Positions 13,939 to 20,954 of a stretch of 64,000 nt of DNA are shown piece after piece. Position 1 is the stretch's first letter; each line of letters begins with the position of its first letter. This DNA comes from a virus. Below the pieces are notes generated by a model that was not told the DNA's origin, ran no database searches, and saw only the letters and a program-made list of their open reading frames with translations. The stretch covers positions 64,001-128,000 of IMG/VR virus record IMGVR_UViG_3300000553_000006. The stretch is one strand, 5' to 3'. A program made the translations under genes and the position numbers.

Positions 13939-14890
13939 AAGTACAGTTGATCATGATTTCAGTAAAGCAAGCAACTGCATTGATCTCAGGATTAGCAACG
14001 AACGCATGCTTGAATTGATATTCGCCAGCCGTGATTACAAACTGAGGAATAGACTCTGCTTCAAGAACATCAACAGCGTTGTCATACAACATACGAAGCA
14101 TAGTGTTGAAGTCCATGTCTGAGTTTTGAGCAACCCAGCGACGCATCTTACCAAAGTCCTTATCCTTCAGAGCCTTGATTAGAGCACGGAAAGAGTCGAC
14201 GTTGTGATCAACTAGAATACCAGAGTCAATCTTACCAGTTACAGAGTAACGTTGAAGCTCATTGATAATACGACGGAAGTCTGGGAAGTGTACACCGATC
14301 AACTCGGCAACAGCACCCTTGTCATATTCAATACCTTCAAGAGTAAGAATTTCTTGAATACGCTTGAACAGTTCCATTGCGATCTGTTCTTTGTCCTTCT
14401 TCAGAATCTTGAATTCGATAGGAGGACAACGCGAACGAAGCGGCTCAAGAAGCTTGTTCTTGTAGTTACAAGTCAGAATAAATCCACAGTTTGCAGAGTA
14501 TTCTTCAATGAAGTTACGAAGAGCAGGCTGAACAGATTGAGCGTTTAGGTAATCCGCTTCGTCAAGAATGACGTACTTTCTGCGTCCAGTAAATGATACA
14601 GTAGCCGCAAAGTCTCGGATATGTGTGCGAAGAGTGTCAATGTTTCTCCCTTCAAGTGATCCGTTGATAACAATGTAATCAGCTTCAAGTTCTTCAAGCA
14701 TAGCTTTGGCAACAGTAGTCTTACCTGTACCTGCACCGCCGCTAAGAGTCATGTTTGGAACATCACCTTTAGCGACGAATTGCTTGAAAGTTTCCTTTAG
14801 ATTTTCTGGTAGAATACAGTCATCGATCTTCCTTGGACGATACTTCTCTGACCATAGGAATTCGTTTTGATTAGTATTTAATTCATTCAT
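13931..14890 (-). CDS. gp44: Clamp loader large subunit (T4 gp44, AAA+ ATPase)
   Basis: 319 aa from the ATG at 14890 (GGAG seven bases upstream), exactly the length of T4 gp44; a start six codons earlier is less likely. Walker A SGGAGTGKTT is near residues 50-59, Walker B is KYVILDEADYLN, and LRSRC is the arginine-finger SRC motif. The C-terminal collar domain follows. It hydrolyses ATP to load the gp45 clamp on primed DNA. It is flanked on both sides by plus-strand mobile genes. Confidence 0.96.
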   Translation of the reverse strand: MNELNTNQNEFLWSEKYRPRKIDDCILPENLKETFKQFVAKGDVPNMTLSGGAGTGKTTVAKAMLEELEADYIVINGSLEGRNIDTLRTHIRDFAATVSFTGRRKYVILDEADYLNAQSVQPALRNFIEEYSANCGFILTCNYKNKLLEPLRSRCPPIEFKILKKDKEQIAMELFKRIQEILTLEGIEYDKGAVAELIGVHFPDFRRIINELQRYSVTGKIDSGILVDHNVDSFRALIKALKDKDFGKMRRWVAQNSDMDFNTMLRMLYDNAVDVLEAESIPQFVITAGEYQFKHAFVANPEINAVACFTEIMINCTFK

Positions 14891-14905
14891 TATAATACTC
14901 CATGA

Positions 14906-14913
14906 CATAAATA
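14906..14913 (+). promoter_or_regulatory. Late-promoter-like box (CATAAATA) for plus-strand GIY-YIG gene
   Basis: Seven of eight matches to TATAAATA on the plus strand, 64 bases before the ATG at 14977, in the same relative place as the box before the NUMOD3 gene at 13438. Confidence 0.45.
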
Positions 14914-14923
14914 ATCATATAAT

Positions 14924-14952
14924 GTGGTTCGCGGAGTACCAGTCCCAACCAC
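14924..14952 (+). promoter_or_regulatory. Leader hairpin upstream of GIY-YIG gene
   Basis: GTGGTT (14924-14929) pairs perfectly with AACCAC (14947-14952); the 17-base loop begins CGCGGAG. Downstream sequence (GGAGAACAGCACATG) is nearly the same as before the 13438 gene, so the two leaders look homologous. Confidence 0.5.
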
Positions 14953-14976
14953 TCTATTCTAACGGGAGAACAGCAC

Positions 14977-15501
14977 ATGTTTACTTATATTCCTTACACT
15001 TACCTCATCGGCTGGACCAACCACAATAAGTGGTATTATGGTGTACGATTTGCTAAGAATTGTTCTCCATCAGAACTGTGGAGAACATATTTCACATCAT
15101 CAACTCATGTAAAAGAATTCAGAAAACAATATGGTGAACCTGATGTAATTGAAATCAGAAAAACCTTTGTTGATTCTCTAAAAGCAAAAACTTGGGAACA
15201 TAAAGTTCTAAAGAAACTCAATGTAATTAATGAAGAGAAATGGCTAAATCAAAACCATAACATGTTTCCATTTAATACTAAGAACAAAGATTATATGAAA
15301 ACGCCTGAATACAAAGAAAAGATGAGGCTTGCTAAACTTGGATCTACACCTTGGAATAAAGGTAAGAAAGGTCTCCAAACACAATCAGCAGAAAGAAGAT
15401 TACAAGTTAGTCAGCAAATGAAAGGAAATACTCATCTTAAAGGATTTAAACATAGTGAAGAAACCAAAAGAAAGATGAGTGAAGCTCACCGAAAATGTTA
15501 G
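14977..15501 (+). CDS. GIY-YIG homing endonuclease with NUMOD3 tail
   Basis: 174 aa. The N-terminal YTYLIGWTNHNKWYYGVRFA is a GIY-YIG core (YLI...YYG, with R following) and WEHKVLKKL provides the conserved Glu region. The C-terminus holds NUMOD3-like segments (EYKEKMRLAKLGSTPWNKGK; HSEETKRKMSEAHRK). It is clearly paralogous to the gene at 42433. Such free-standing enzymes cut sequences near their own locus and spread by recombination. It sits between gp44 and gp45, on the opposite strand, and its stop overlaps the gp45 stop by 4 bp. GGGAGA lies eight bases before the ATG. Confidence 0.88.
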   Translation: MFTYIPYTYLIGWTNHNKWYYGVRFAKNCSPSELWRTYFTSSTHVKEFRKQYGEPDVIEIRKTFVDSLKAKTWEHKVLKKLNVINEEKWLNQNHNMFPFNTKNKDYMKTPEYKEKMRLAKLGSTPWNKGKKGLQTQSAERRLQVSQQMKGNTHLKGFKHSEETKRKMSEAHRKC

Positions 15502-16151
15502 CTTTTGCGAACTTCGGTGGCAATCCAGTATTCACGGTCGTCGTTCTCAAAGTGAGCGAGACCCTTAGAAGATACAGTAACTGTGTAGTCCAGTTGCTGA
15601 ACCTTTAGATTTTCTACCTTGAACACAACTCGGAAGTCTGTGTCCGTGTCACCAAGATCTAGCTTGAAAGTATCACCAGACTTGTTTGAAACGTCCTCGG
15701 CACTCACAGTAATTGTACCGTCGGCACCAGTAATAACCACTTCTGGAACTTGAAGAACAGAAGCAGCGCGGTGAATCTTATTGATTGCTTCACCCTTTAG
15801 AAGAAACGCTGCGTCGGTTGAAGGAAGAACAATATCCTTCTTAGGAGCAGCAACAATAGTGTCGATCGATGCATAATACATCTTCGTCACGTACTTGTTC
15901 TTATCACTGATGACCACATGATCAGACTTGAAGTCAAAATCAGGATCATCCATAATTGATACTACACCAAGAAACTTGGTAAGATTATGAAGAGCAATTT
16001 CCACTGGGAAGTTGTCATCTACTGTAGTCTTAGCCACAATAGTCTTTGAAGGTGAAACGGTCTTAAGTACATTTCCCTTACTAATCGCAATAGATGGATT
16101 GATCGTAGAGAATTCCTTGAGCGCGTTTACAGCCTTGTCACTTAATTTCAT
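15498..16151 (-). CDS. gp45: Sliding clamp (T4 gp45)
   Basis: 217 aa, near T4 gp45 (228 aa). The start MKLSDKAVNALKEFSTINPS and the segments ISKGNVLKTVSPSKTIVAK and EYWIATEV are characteristic of the gp45 clamp fold. The homotrimer rings DNA, holds gp43 on the template, and in T4 also activates late transcription by contacting gp55 and gp33 bound to RNA polymerase. AGGAG lies six bases before the ATG, inside the 57-aa gene, and a sigma70-like promoter within that gene can drive it separately. Confidence 0.95.
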   Translation of the reverse strand: MKLSDKAVNALKEFSTINPSIAISKGNVLKTVSPSKTIVAKTTVDDNFPVEIALHNLTKFLGVVSIMDDPDFDFKSDHVVISDKNKYVTKMYYASIDTIVAAPKKDIVLPSTDAAFLLKGEAINKIHRAASVLQVPEVVITGADGTITVSAEDVSNKSGDTFKLDLGDTDTDFRVVFKVENLKVQQLDYTVTVSSKGLAHFENDDREYWIATEVRKS

Positions 16152-16311
16152 AGTTTAACTCCTTCAACATTAACGAACCATCAGTATAAACCCATTGACC
16201 ATTATTGTCAACTGTTGCGTATACCACTTTATTAATACCTAACATGTGTTGTAATTGCTTCTCATATTTCTTTAGAATACAATACACTTCATGTGCTGTA
16301 TATTTTTGCAT
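16138..16311 (-). CDS. Small hypothetical protein upstream of gp45 (57 aa)
   Basis: Frame MQKYTAHEVYCILKKYEKQ, ending LMLKELNYEIK. Its ATG overlaps the TAA of the upstream glycosyltransferase (TAATG) and it runs 14 bp into gp45. Helical, no recognised domain. Its coding sequence also contains the gp45 promoter and ribosome site, so the protein may be partly constrained by those signals. Confidence 0.5.
   Translation of the reverse strand: MQKYTAHEVYCILKKYEKQLQHMLGINKVVYATVDNNGQWVYTDGSLMLKELNYEIK
16183..16211 (-). promoter_or_regulatory. Strong sigma70-like promoter for gp45
   Basis: TTGACA (16206-16211), 17-bp spacer, TATACT (16183-16188) on the minus strand, within the 57-aa gene and about 30 bases before the gp45 ATG. 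Confidence 0.7.
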
Positions 16312-17273
16312 TAGCTCTTGCTACCAAGCTTACCTGGGTCTACTGTTGCAGCAGCACCAACTTGAGCAAGATCCATCAAAGTACCACCGAAGATGTATGA
16401 GCCTACGTGTTGTAGACCAATCCATGGGCATAGCCATACCTTAAGACCAGCATTACGAGCCCATTGACAGAACATGTAATCTTCTGACAAGTAACGGAAT
16501 GAGAACTCATTACCATCTACGTCGTGCTTGGTGTCATCAATAAAGGCTACGATTTCATCAGGAGTAGCTTCTGGGTTCTTCTCAAAGAACTTACGAATCT
16601 GAGTACGAATATGAGCATGCTTATTGTCAATCAGAGCATCAAAGAATGCCATGATTTCGCGAGAACCATCAAATGCCGCAGTGCGCACGTGGTCTGGTCT
16701 GTACATAAGCTCAGTATACTTTTCTTGCATCTTCAGTAGTGAAGACTTACGGATCATCATAAAGCCTGTTCCGCCTTCAAGAATTTCTGCAGGTTCAGTG
16801 AGAAGAATTTGGTTCTTGCCGCCAGCTGGATTGAATACGTAGTCACCAACAAAGCGTCCAAGATTATTTGGGTCTTGATCGGCCATACCCTTATCTACTG
16901 CAACCTTGATCTTTTCCCAAGCAATACACTTCTTTGGGTAAGGACCGCAGAGAATATCATATTCGCTATCTTCTGATTGCATAGCAAGCATGTTAAACAC
17001 ATCTTGAGCATTGAATCCAATGTCAGAGTCAATGAAGATCATGTGAGTACAATCAGAACGAATGAATTCGTCTACGCAGTAGTTACGAGCACGAGTGATC
17101 AAAGATTCGTTAAACAAGTAATAGAAGCGAACTTCAATACCATAGTGGGTTGACATTGCAGCAAGATCGTTAGTAGAACGACAGAACATACCAGCGCATT
17201 GTCCACCGTACATTGGTGTAGCTACGAACAGCTTACGCTTTTGCATTTCCTCGATAGGAACATTTACTTCCAT
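16311..17273 (-). CDS. GT-A fold glycosyltransferase (phage family)
   Basis: 320 aa. LFVATPMYGGQCAG opens a nucleotide-sugar-binding fold, and CTHMIFIDSDIGF contains the DxD metal site (D82-S-D84). GGTGFMMIRKS and LSEDYMFCQWARNAGLKVW with WIGLQHVG are the usual acceptor-side and catalytic segments of this phage group. The start has AAAGGA upstream. It would move a sugar from a nucleotide donor to an unknown acceptor. Lying three genes from the TET-like dioxygenase, it is a candidate for adding or extending a sugar on a hydroxylated DNA base, though host-surface or protein targets cannot be excluded. Confidence 0.82.
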   Translation of the reverse strand: MEVNVPIEEMQKRKLFVATPMYGGQCAGMFCRSTNDLAAMSTHYGIEVRFYYLFNESLITRARNYCVDEFIRSDCTHMIFIDSDIGFNAQDVFNMLAMQSEDSEYDILCGPYPKKCIAWEKIKVAVDKGMADQDPNNLGRFVGDYVFNPAGGKNQILLTEPAEILEGGTGFMMIRKSSLLKMQEKYTELMYRPDHVRTAAFDGSREIMAFFDALIDNKHAHIRTQIRKFFEKNPEATPDEIVAFIDDTKHDVDGNEFSFRYLSEDYMFCQWARNAGLKVWLCPWIGLQHVGSYIFGGTLMDLAQVGAAATVDPGKLGSKS

Positions 17274-17284
17274 TTGAAATCCTT

Positions 17285-17695
17285 TTATTGGTGCTTTTCA
17301 TCTCTCAAGTCTACGCCTGCACCGGAACCAAATCCAGACTCATCTAGAATTGGCTGTACTGATACTTCCATAAGAATCTCTGGCTTACTTGATGTTACTG
17401 GAGTAGCAGGAGTCTTTGTGGCTTGTTCTTGATCGTGAATGTGTAATTGAATGATTGCGTAGTGAATAACCTTTAGAAGATCACTACGCCAAGCAGCCGG
17501 ATCACCCTTGCGACCGTAACGTTGTGCATACTTAAGTACGTTACCGATACAGAAGCCTGTGCCGTGTCCTGAGTCAATAATGAACTCAGTTGCTTGATAT
17601 TTGTTTTGGGAATAGTGTTGACCGTAGGTCTTGTCGATGTAAGATTGAAGTTCGGCGAGCGTGGCGCCTTCATTATACTTGTAGTCAATAGTCAT
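17285..17695 (-). CDS. DUF3310-like protein
   Basis: 136 aa. LQSYIDKTYGQHYSQNKYQ, FIIDSGHGTGFCIGNVLKYAQRYGRKGD and WRSDLLKVIHYAI correspond to the DUF3310 pattern common in phages, in which a short helical domain carries conserved His, Tyr and Gly residues. Its function is not established; it is sometimes linked to nucleotide metabolism. The C-terminal third is low complexity. A perfect TATAAATA late box lies 30 bases upstream. Confidence 0.65.
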   Translation of the reverse strand: MTIDYKYNEGATLAELQSYIDKTYGQHYSQNKYQATEFIIDSGHGTGFCIGNVLKYAQRYGRKGDPAAWRSDLLKVIHYAIIQLHIHDQEQATKTPATPVTSSKPEILMEVSVQPILDESGFGSGAGVDLRDEKHQ

Positions 17696-17724
17696 TGAAA
17701 CCTCACTGGATCATTCTTACGTTC

Positions 17725-17732
17725 TATTTATA
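17725..17732 (-). promoter_or_regulatory. Late promoter (TATAAATA) before DUF3310-like gene
   Basis: Perfect T4-type late box on the minus strand in the 50-base gap after the TET-associated-type glycosyltransferase, 30 bases before the ATG at 17695. Confidence 0.6.
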
Positions 17733-17745
17733 TAGCGCGTAGGGG

Positions 17746-18540
17746 TTAGTTGAAAAAATCTTCCAACGTATTTGTTGGAACTTCTGCGGTTCTGTCCTTC
17801 AGGCGAAGCTCTGCGTGGCCAGTTGTTTCACGAATATACATTGTGCAATGGTGTGGAAACATCTCAACGATCTTACAAATAGAATCATGGACGTATTCCT
17901 TGGTACGAATGGTTTGTAGACCACCATCTTCCTTGTAGTAGTTTGACTTGACAGTATAGTTGTCTAGTCTGCATACAGCACCGTTCTTGATGTATTGACG
18001 AATGCTGTATTCATAATCTTCACCGTGATTGGTAACACGAGCAAGGAATGGATCGTGTTCAACAATAACGCCGAACATAGAAGCAATCACATAACAAAGC
18101 TTTGTGTAAACGCGATCCTTCATGAAGTATGCGTTAGAAGCAGCGTAGATACCAAAGGTCTTGGCACCAACCTTTTCGCATTCTTCAAAGCCGCGTTCAA
18201 TGATTTCCTTTTCAAGATTGTCGATCGGACCAAGCTTTTGTTCACTGATCTTGCGTTGCACTTCCTCAACGTCATCGTCAAACATCATCAACTTGGTTCC
18301 TTCTGGATACCAGTTCTCGATGAAGTTACGTTGAGCACCAATAGTTGGAACACCAAGAACGATGTTCTGACAAGGAGTATCCTTCAGACTCTTAGTATAC
18401 GCGTCAAGTTCTTCTTCGTTAGCCACGAACACAGTGATCTTTGCTGGATCAATTTTGTGATGTTCAAGAACCTTCAGCGTCTTCTTCTTGATAGTTTCCG
18501 GTCTCTTATATGACGGAATAGCAATTTTATAGTCAATCAT
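17746..18540 (-). CDS. TET-associated-type glycosyltransferase (TAGT-like)
   Basis: 264 aa. KIAIPSYKRPETI, ITVFVANEEELDAY, GVPTIGAQRNF and KLMMFDDDVEEV (D88-D90, metal site) form a compact GT-A nucleotide-sugar fold. VTNHGEDYEYSIRQ and the Tyr/Lys-rich end complete it. The pattern fits the TET-associated glycosyltransferase family, whose members lie beside TET/JBP dioxygenases in phages and are thought to glycosylate the hydroxymethyl base. Here its ATG sits directly on the stop of the dioxygenase gene, so the two are translationally coupled. The family assignment is from memory of the motifs; the substrate is inferred. Confidence 0.78.
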   Translation of the reverse strand: MIDYKIAIPSYKRPETIKKKTLKVLEHHKIDPAKITVFVANEEELDAYTKSLKDTPCQNIVLGVPTIGAQRNFIENWYPEGTKLMMFDDDVEEVQRKISEQKLGPIDNLEKEIIERGFEECEKVGAKTFGIYAASNAYFMKDRVYTKLCYVIASMFGVIVEHDPFLARVTNHGEDYEYSIRQYIKNGAVCRLDNYTVKSNYYKEDGGLQTIRTKEYVHDSICKIVEMFPHHCTMYIRETTGHAELRLKDRTAEVPTNTLEDFFN

Positions 18541-19877
18541 TAAAAGAAATCCTCCAATGATCCGGCGGTAGCTTTACCGTAAGGATCTTCCATATTATGT
18601 TTGGCCATGTAATCAAACCACTCTTGCTCATCCCACATACCTGGAGAAACTCCATTCCAAAGCTTGCGCCAATATGGGTGATTCTTGTTAGCTCTACGTT
18701 CTTCTACGTATTGCTTACGTAGTTGTTCATACTCCCAAGACTTACAGTCAAGTAGATCTTCGCGAAGATAAGCAACGATAGTCATACGATCTGGATTTTC
18801 GCCACCGAGTGGAGCGTTTCCGTGAAGAGCAGTGTGATTGGCTACAAGAAGTAGATCACCTGGCTCTAGCTTAACGGCTGCTCTATACTCTGGTAGAATC
18901 AACTCAGCGCCTTCCCAACCTTTACCGAGAGCTGACAAATTAGAGAAGCCAGCAGCAAAGTCGCCAGCGTCAAGGTGAGCAGCTGTACGGAAGTTGTGAT
19001 TTACAGTGAGAGTACTAAAGACTGTTTCATCAATAGTGAAACGAGAATCTAGTTGATCAGCCGCGTAACGTTGAGCAGACCAACGTCGGGGAAGCAGTTC
19101 CCGGAAACAGTGGTTCAGTTTCTTAAGAAACTTGAATGACTTAGCAAAGTCGTCAGGGTATTTTTCGGTAAAGCTTGTAACACGCCCATAAGGAATTCTT
19201 GGATATCTTGAATAGAAGCCTGCAACACCGGACATAACTGTTTGGGCGTAGTTGGTTTCGGAGATAAAGTTGTCAAGAATGAATTGAGCTTCTTCTCTTC
19301 TTGTTGCATCATCTTTATTTGATAATCCCTCAACCCATCTGTCGAACCATCCAAAGTAGGGATCGTGGTGTGCACAGACCTCGCTACGTAACCATACGAA
19401 ACCACGTGTGATATCAACTTGCTTTCCTTCATGTCTCTTCTTGATAGCTTCTAGACTGTCATCGTCTAGTAGTGAGTTAGCTGTTCGAGTAAGGAACTCA
19501 AGAACTTCCACTTGATAAGGAGTAACCCACTCACGTCCGCCGCGACCAGAAGCATGCAGGAACTCACCGCGAGGACCAGCCGCCATCCCCCGATTTTGAG
19601 ATTCTGTGGCTGCGTTGATGAGTCCTTCATAGCATAGATCCTGTTCTTCTTGAGTGAACACATTCTTACGGAACATTACAAGAATATTATCTTCGTTCAT
19701 TGTTCCGTCAATAGAAGGTCCATAAACGTCAGTATCTTCAGTAATCAGAGTGTCATAATGACTCTCATCAAGAAACACACCACGTAGGTGGTCGCAGTTT
19801 AGTTTATTCTTGGCGTAGATTACATTTACATGTTTCTTGCGGCAAGGTTGATCACAGTCTTTAAGACAGTTCTTCAT
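18540..19877 (-). CDS. TET/JBP-family Fe(II)/2-oxoglutarate dioxygenase
   Basis: 445 aa from the ATG at 19877 (GTGGAAGA upstream); a TTG eight codons earlier is the alternative, and positions here count from that TTG. NHNFRTAAHLDAGD holds the iron ligands H309 and D311. DLLLVANHTALH holds the distal ligand H360. DRMTIVAYLR supplies the 2-oxoglutarate arginine R372. GFSNLSALGKGWEGAELILP is the intervening strand typical of TET/JBP enzymes. The N-terminus has a Cys cluster (C12, C16, C20). The family hydroxylates methyl groups of bases in DNA: 5-methylcytosine for TET, thymine for JBP. Coupling to a TAGT-like gene suggests the product is then glycosylated. Confidence 0.88.
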   Translation of the reverse strand: MKNCLKDCDQPCRKKHVNVIYAKNKLNCDHLRGVFLDESHYDTLITEDTDVYGPSIDGTMNEDNILVMFRKNVFTQEEQDLCYEGLINAATESQNRGMAAGPRGEFLHASGRGGREWVTPYQVEVLEFLTRTANSLLDDDSLEAIKKRHEGKQVDITRGFVWLRSEVCAHHDPYFGWFDRWVEGLSNKDDATRREEAQFILDNFISETNYAQTVMSGVAGFYSRYPRIPYGRVTSFTEKYPDDFAKSFKFLKKLNHCFRELLPRRWSAQRYAADQLDSRFTIDETVFSTLTVNHNFRTAAHLDAGDFAAGFSNLSALGKGWEGAELILPEYRAAVKLEPGDLLLVANHTALHGNAPLGGENPDRMTIVAYLREDLLDCKSWEYEQLRKQYVEERRANKNHPYWRKLWNGVSPGMWDEQEWFDYMAKHNMEDPYGKATAGSLEDFF

Positions 19878-19922
19878 TTGTATTCTTCCACGTTGAGTCA
19901 ATGATCAAGTATTTAGACAGAT

Positions 19923-19951
19923 ATTATACTACACTTTGACAAATTTGTCAA
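19923..19951 (-). promoter_or_regulatory. Perfect-consensus sigma70 promoter for the TET-like gene
   Basis: TTGACA (19946-19951), 17-bp spacer, TATAAT (19923-19928) on the minus strand. All twelve consensus bases match. It overlaps the last codons of the deformylase gene and points at the dioxygenase ATG at 19877. Confidence 0.8.
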
Positions 19952-20450
19952 TAGCTTTTCTGGCGCGCTTGACCTTTTTCCATCTATTCATGGCTTGTTC
20001 TTTGTGGAACTTGTGAGCTCTATTGATGTGGCACACACCAATAAGGTGATCATACTCATGAAGAAATACTCGTGCTGACATACCATCTAGAGTCATTGTT
20101 TGTGACTCATTTGATGGGAATGTAAAACGAACCTTGATCATTCGAGGACGACGAATCTTTACTGCTAGACCTGGGTATGACAAACAACCTTCGTCAAGCA
20201 GAACTGTCTCTTCTGACATCTCAACAATACGTGGATTGATTACAATAGTTGCTGGCGTAGAAGCCATAGCAAAGATACGATAAGGAATACCGACCTGTGG
20301 TGCGGCAAGCCCAAGACCGTTTTCATTGATCATCTTCTGAGCCAAAGCTTCTGAGAACTCAAGAATATTGAATGGCGAATTATCAAAATTGAATCGTTCC
20401 GCTTCTTGAGTTAGAATTGGGTCGTCATAGTTTACTAGAGTAAGATCCAT
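19929..20450 (-). CDS. def: Peptide deformylase
   Basis: 173 aa from the ATG giving MDLTLVNYDDPIL, which has GAGGAA at proper distance; the longer frame to 20513 is not needed. The three deformylase motifs are intact: GLGLAAPQ (about 45-52), EGCLS (about 87-91, Cys metal ligand) and HEYDH (about 131-135, two His ligands and catalytic Glu). It removes the N-formyl group from nascent proteins. Viral copies are common in aquatic T4-like phages. The C-terminus has a short basic extension (NRWKKVKRARK). Confidence 0.95.
   Translation of the reverse strand: MDLTLVNYDDPILTQEAERFNFDNSPFNILEFSEALAQKMINENGLGLAAPQVGIPYRIFAMASTPATIVINPRIVEMSEETVLLDEGCLSYPGLAVKIRRPRMIKVRFTFPSNESQTMTLDGMSARVFLHEYDHLIGVCHINRAHKFHKEQAMNRWKKVKRARKAIDKFVKV
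19936..19951. promoter_or_regulatory. 16-bp perfect palindrome over the -35 box (possible operator)
   Basis: TTGACAAATTTGTCAA is a perfect inverted repeat that includes the whole -35 hexamer of the TET-gene promoter. A dimeric repressor could bind here; it also encodes the last residues of the deformylase. Confidence 0.4.
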
Positions 20451-20580
20451 AGTATAGTTCCTCGTCGTCATGTACAATTGTTTTCTTTGGCTTAGGCTTT
20501 GGTTCAATACCAAGTAGAGAACGCTTTATTTCCTTTGCCATTTCACGTCGAAATTCATCTTCGTGTTCTTCTTCGTTCAT
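20425..20580 (-). CDS. Small acidic protein (51 aa)
   Basis: Frame MNEEEHEDEFRREMAKEIK, then a KPKPKK linker and an acidic end. Start overlaps the MazG-like gene stop as ATGA, and the end overlaps the deformylase start by 26 bp while carrying its ribosome site. Highly charged, probably helical. No function recognised; the overlap structure is the main evidence. Confidence 0.55.
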   Translation of the reverse strand: MNEEEHEDEFRREMAKEIKRSLLGIEPKPKPKKTIVHDDEELYYGSYSSKL

Positions 20581-20954
20581 AGATTCAATACTTTCCTTAG
20601 ATTAGGACTTTCGTAGTTTGGTCCCTTGATTACCTTACCGTCTTCACGGCGGACAGGTTTACCGTCAGCACCAAGCTTTGTCATGTTGCTTCTGTGAATT
20701 TCATCAAAGCAAGCATCAAGATCAATACCGAACGCTAGACCAGCACCATATACTACATATAGGATGTCTGTTAGTGCATCAGCAACTTCAACCAAATCTT
20801 TTTCTTTGATCGCGTCACGCAGTTCCTTGAACTCTTCACGAATCAAAGCAACGCGCAGATTTACAGTCTTTCTGTTTGGGAATTGAGGAGAAGGCTTGTT
20901 TTCTACTTCAAACTTCTCATGGAACTCAAGAACTTTTTGGAAATTACTCGTCAT
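20577..20954 (-). CDS. MazG-like NTP pyrophosphohydrolase
   Basis: 125 aa from the ATG giving MTSNFQKVLEFHEKF (AAGGA seven bases upstream, ATGA overlap with the gene before). LIREEFKELRDAIKEKD and EVADALTDILYVVYG give the ExxE and ExxD acidic metal-binding residues of the all-alpha NTP-pyrophosphatase fold. HRSNMTKLGADGKPVRREDG with GPNYESPNL is the usual phage C-terminal signature. It would hydrolyse (d)NTPs to monophosphates, for pool cleaning or to remove a specific nucleotide. Specificity is unknown. Confidence 0.85.
   Translation of the reverse strand: MTSNFQKVLEFHEKFEVENKPSPQFPNRKTVNLRVALIREEFKELRDAIKEKDLVEVADALTDILYVVYGAGLAFGIDLDACFDEIHRSNMTKLGADGKPVRREDGKVIKGPNYESPNLRKVLNL

Noticed and set aside
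14917-14922. TATAAT on the plus strand before the GIY-YIG gene as a sigma70 promoter
   Set aside because: No acceptable -35 is found at 16-18 bp; the late-like box fits the pattern shared with the other plus-strand gene better.
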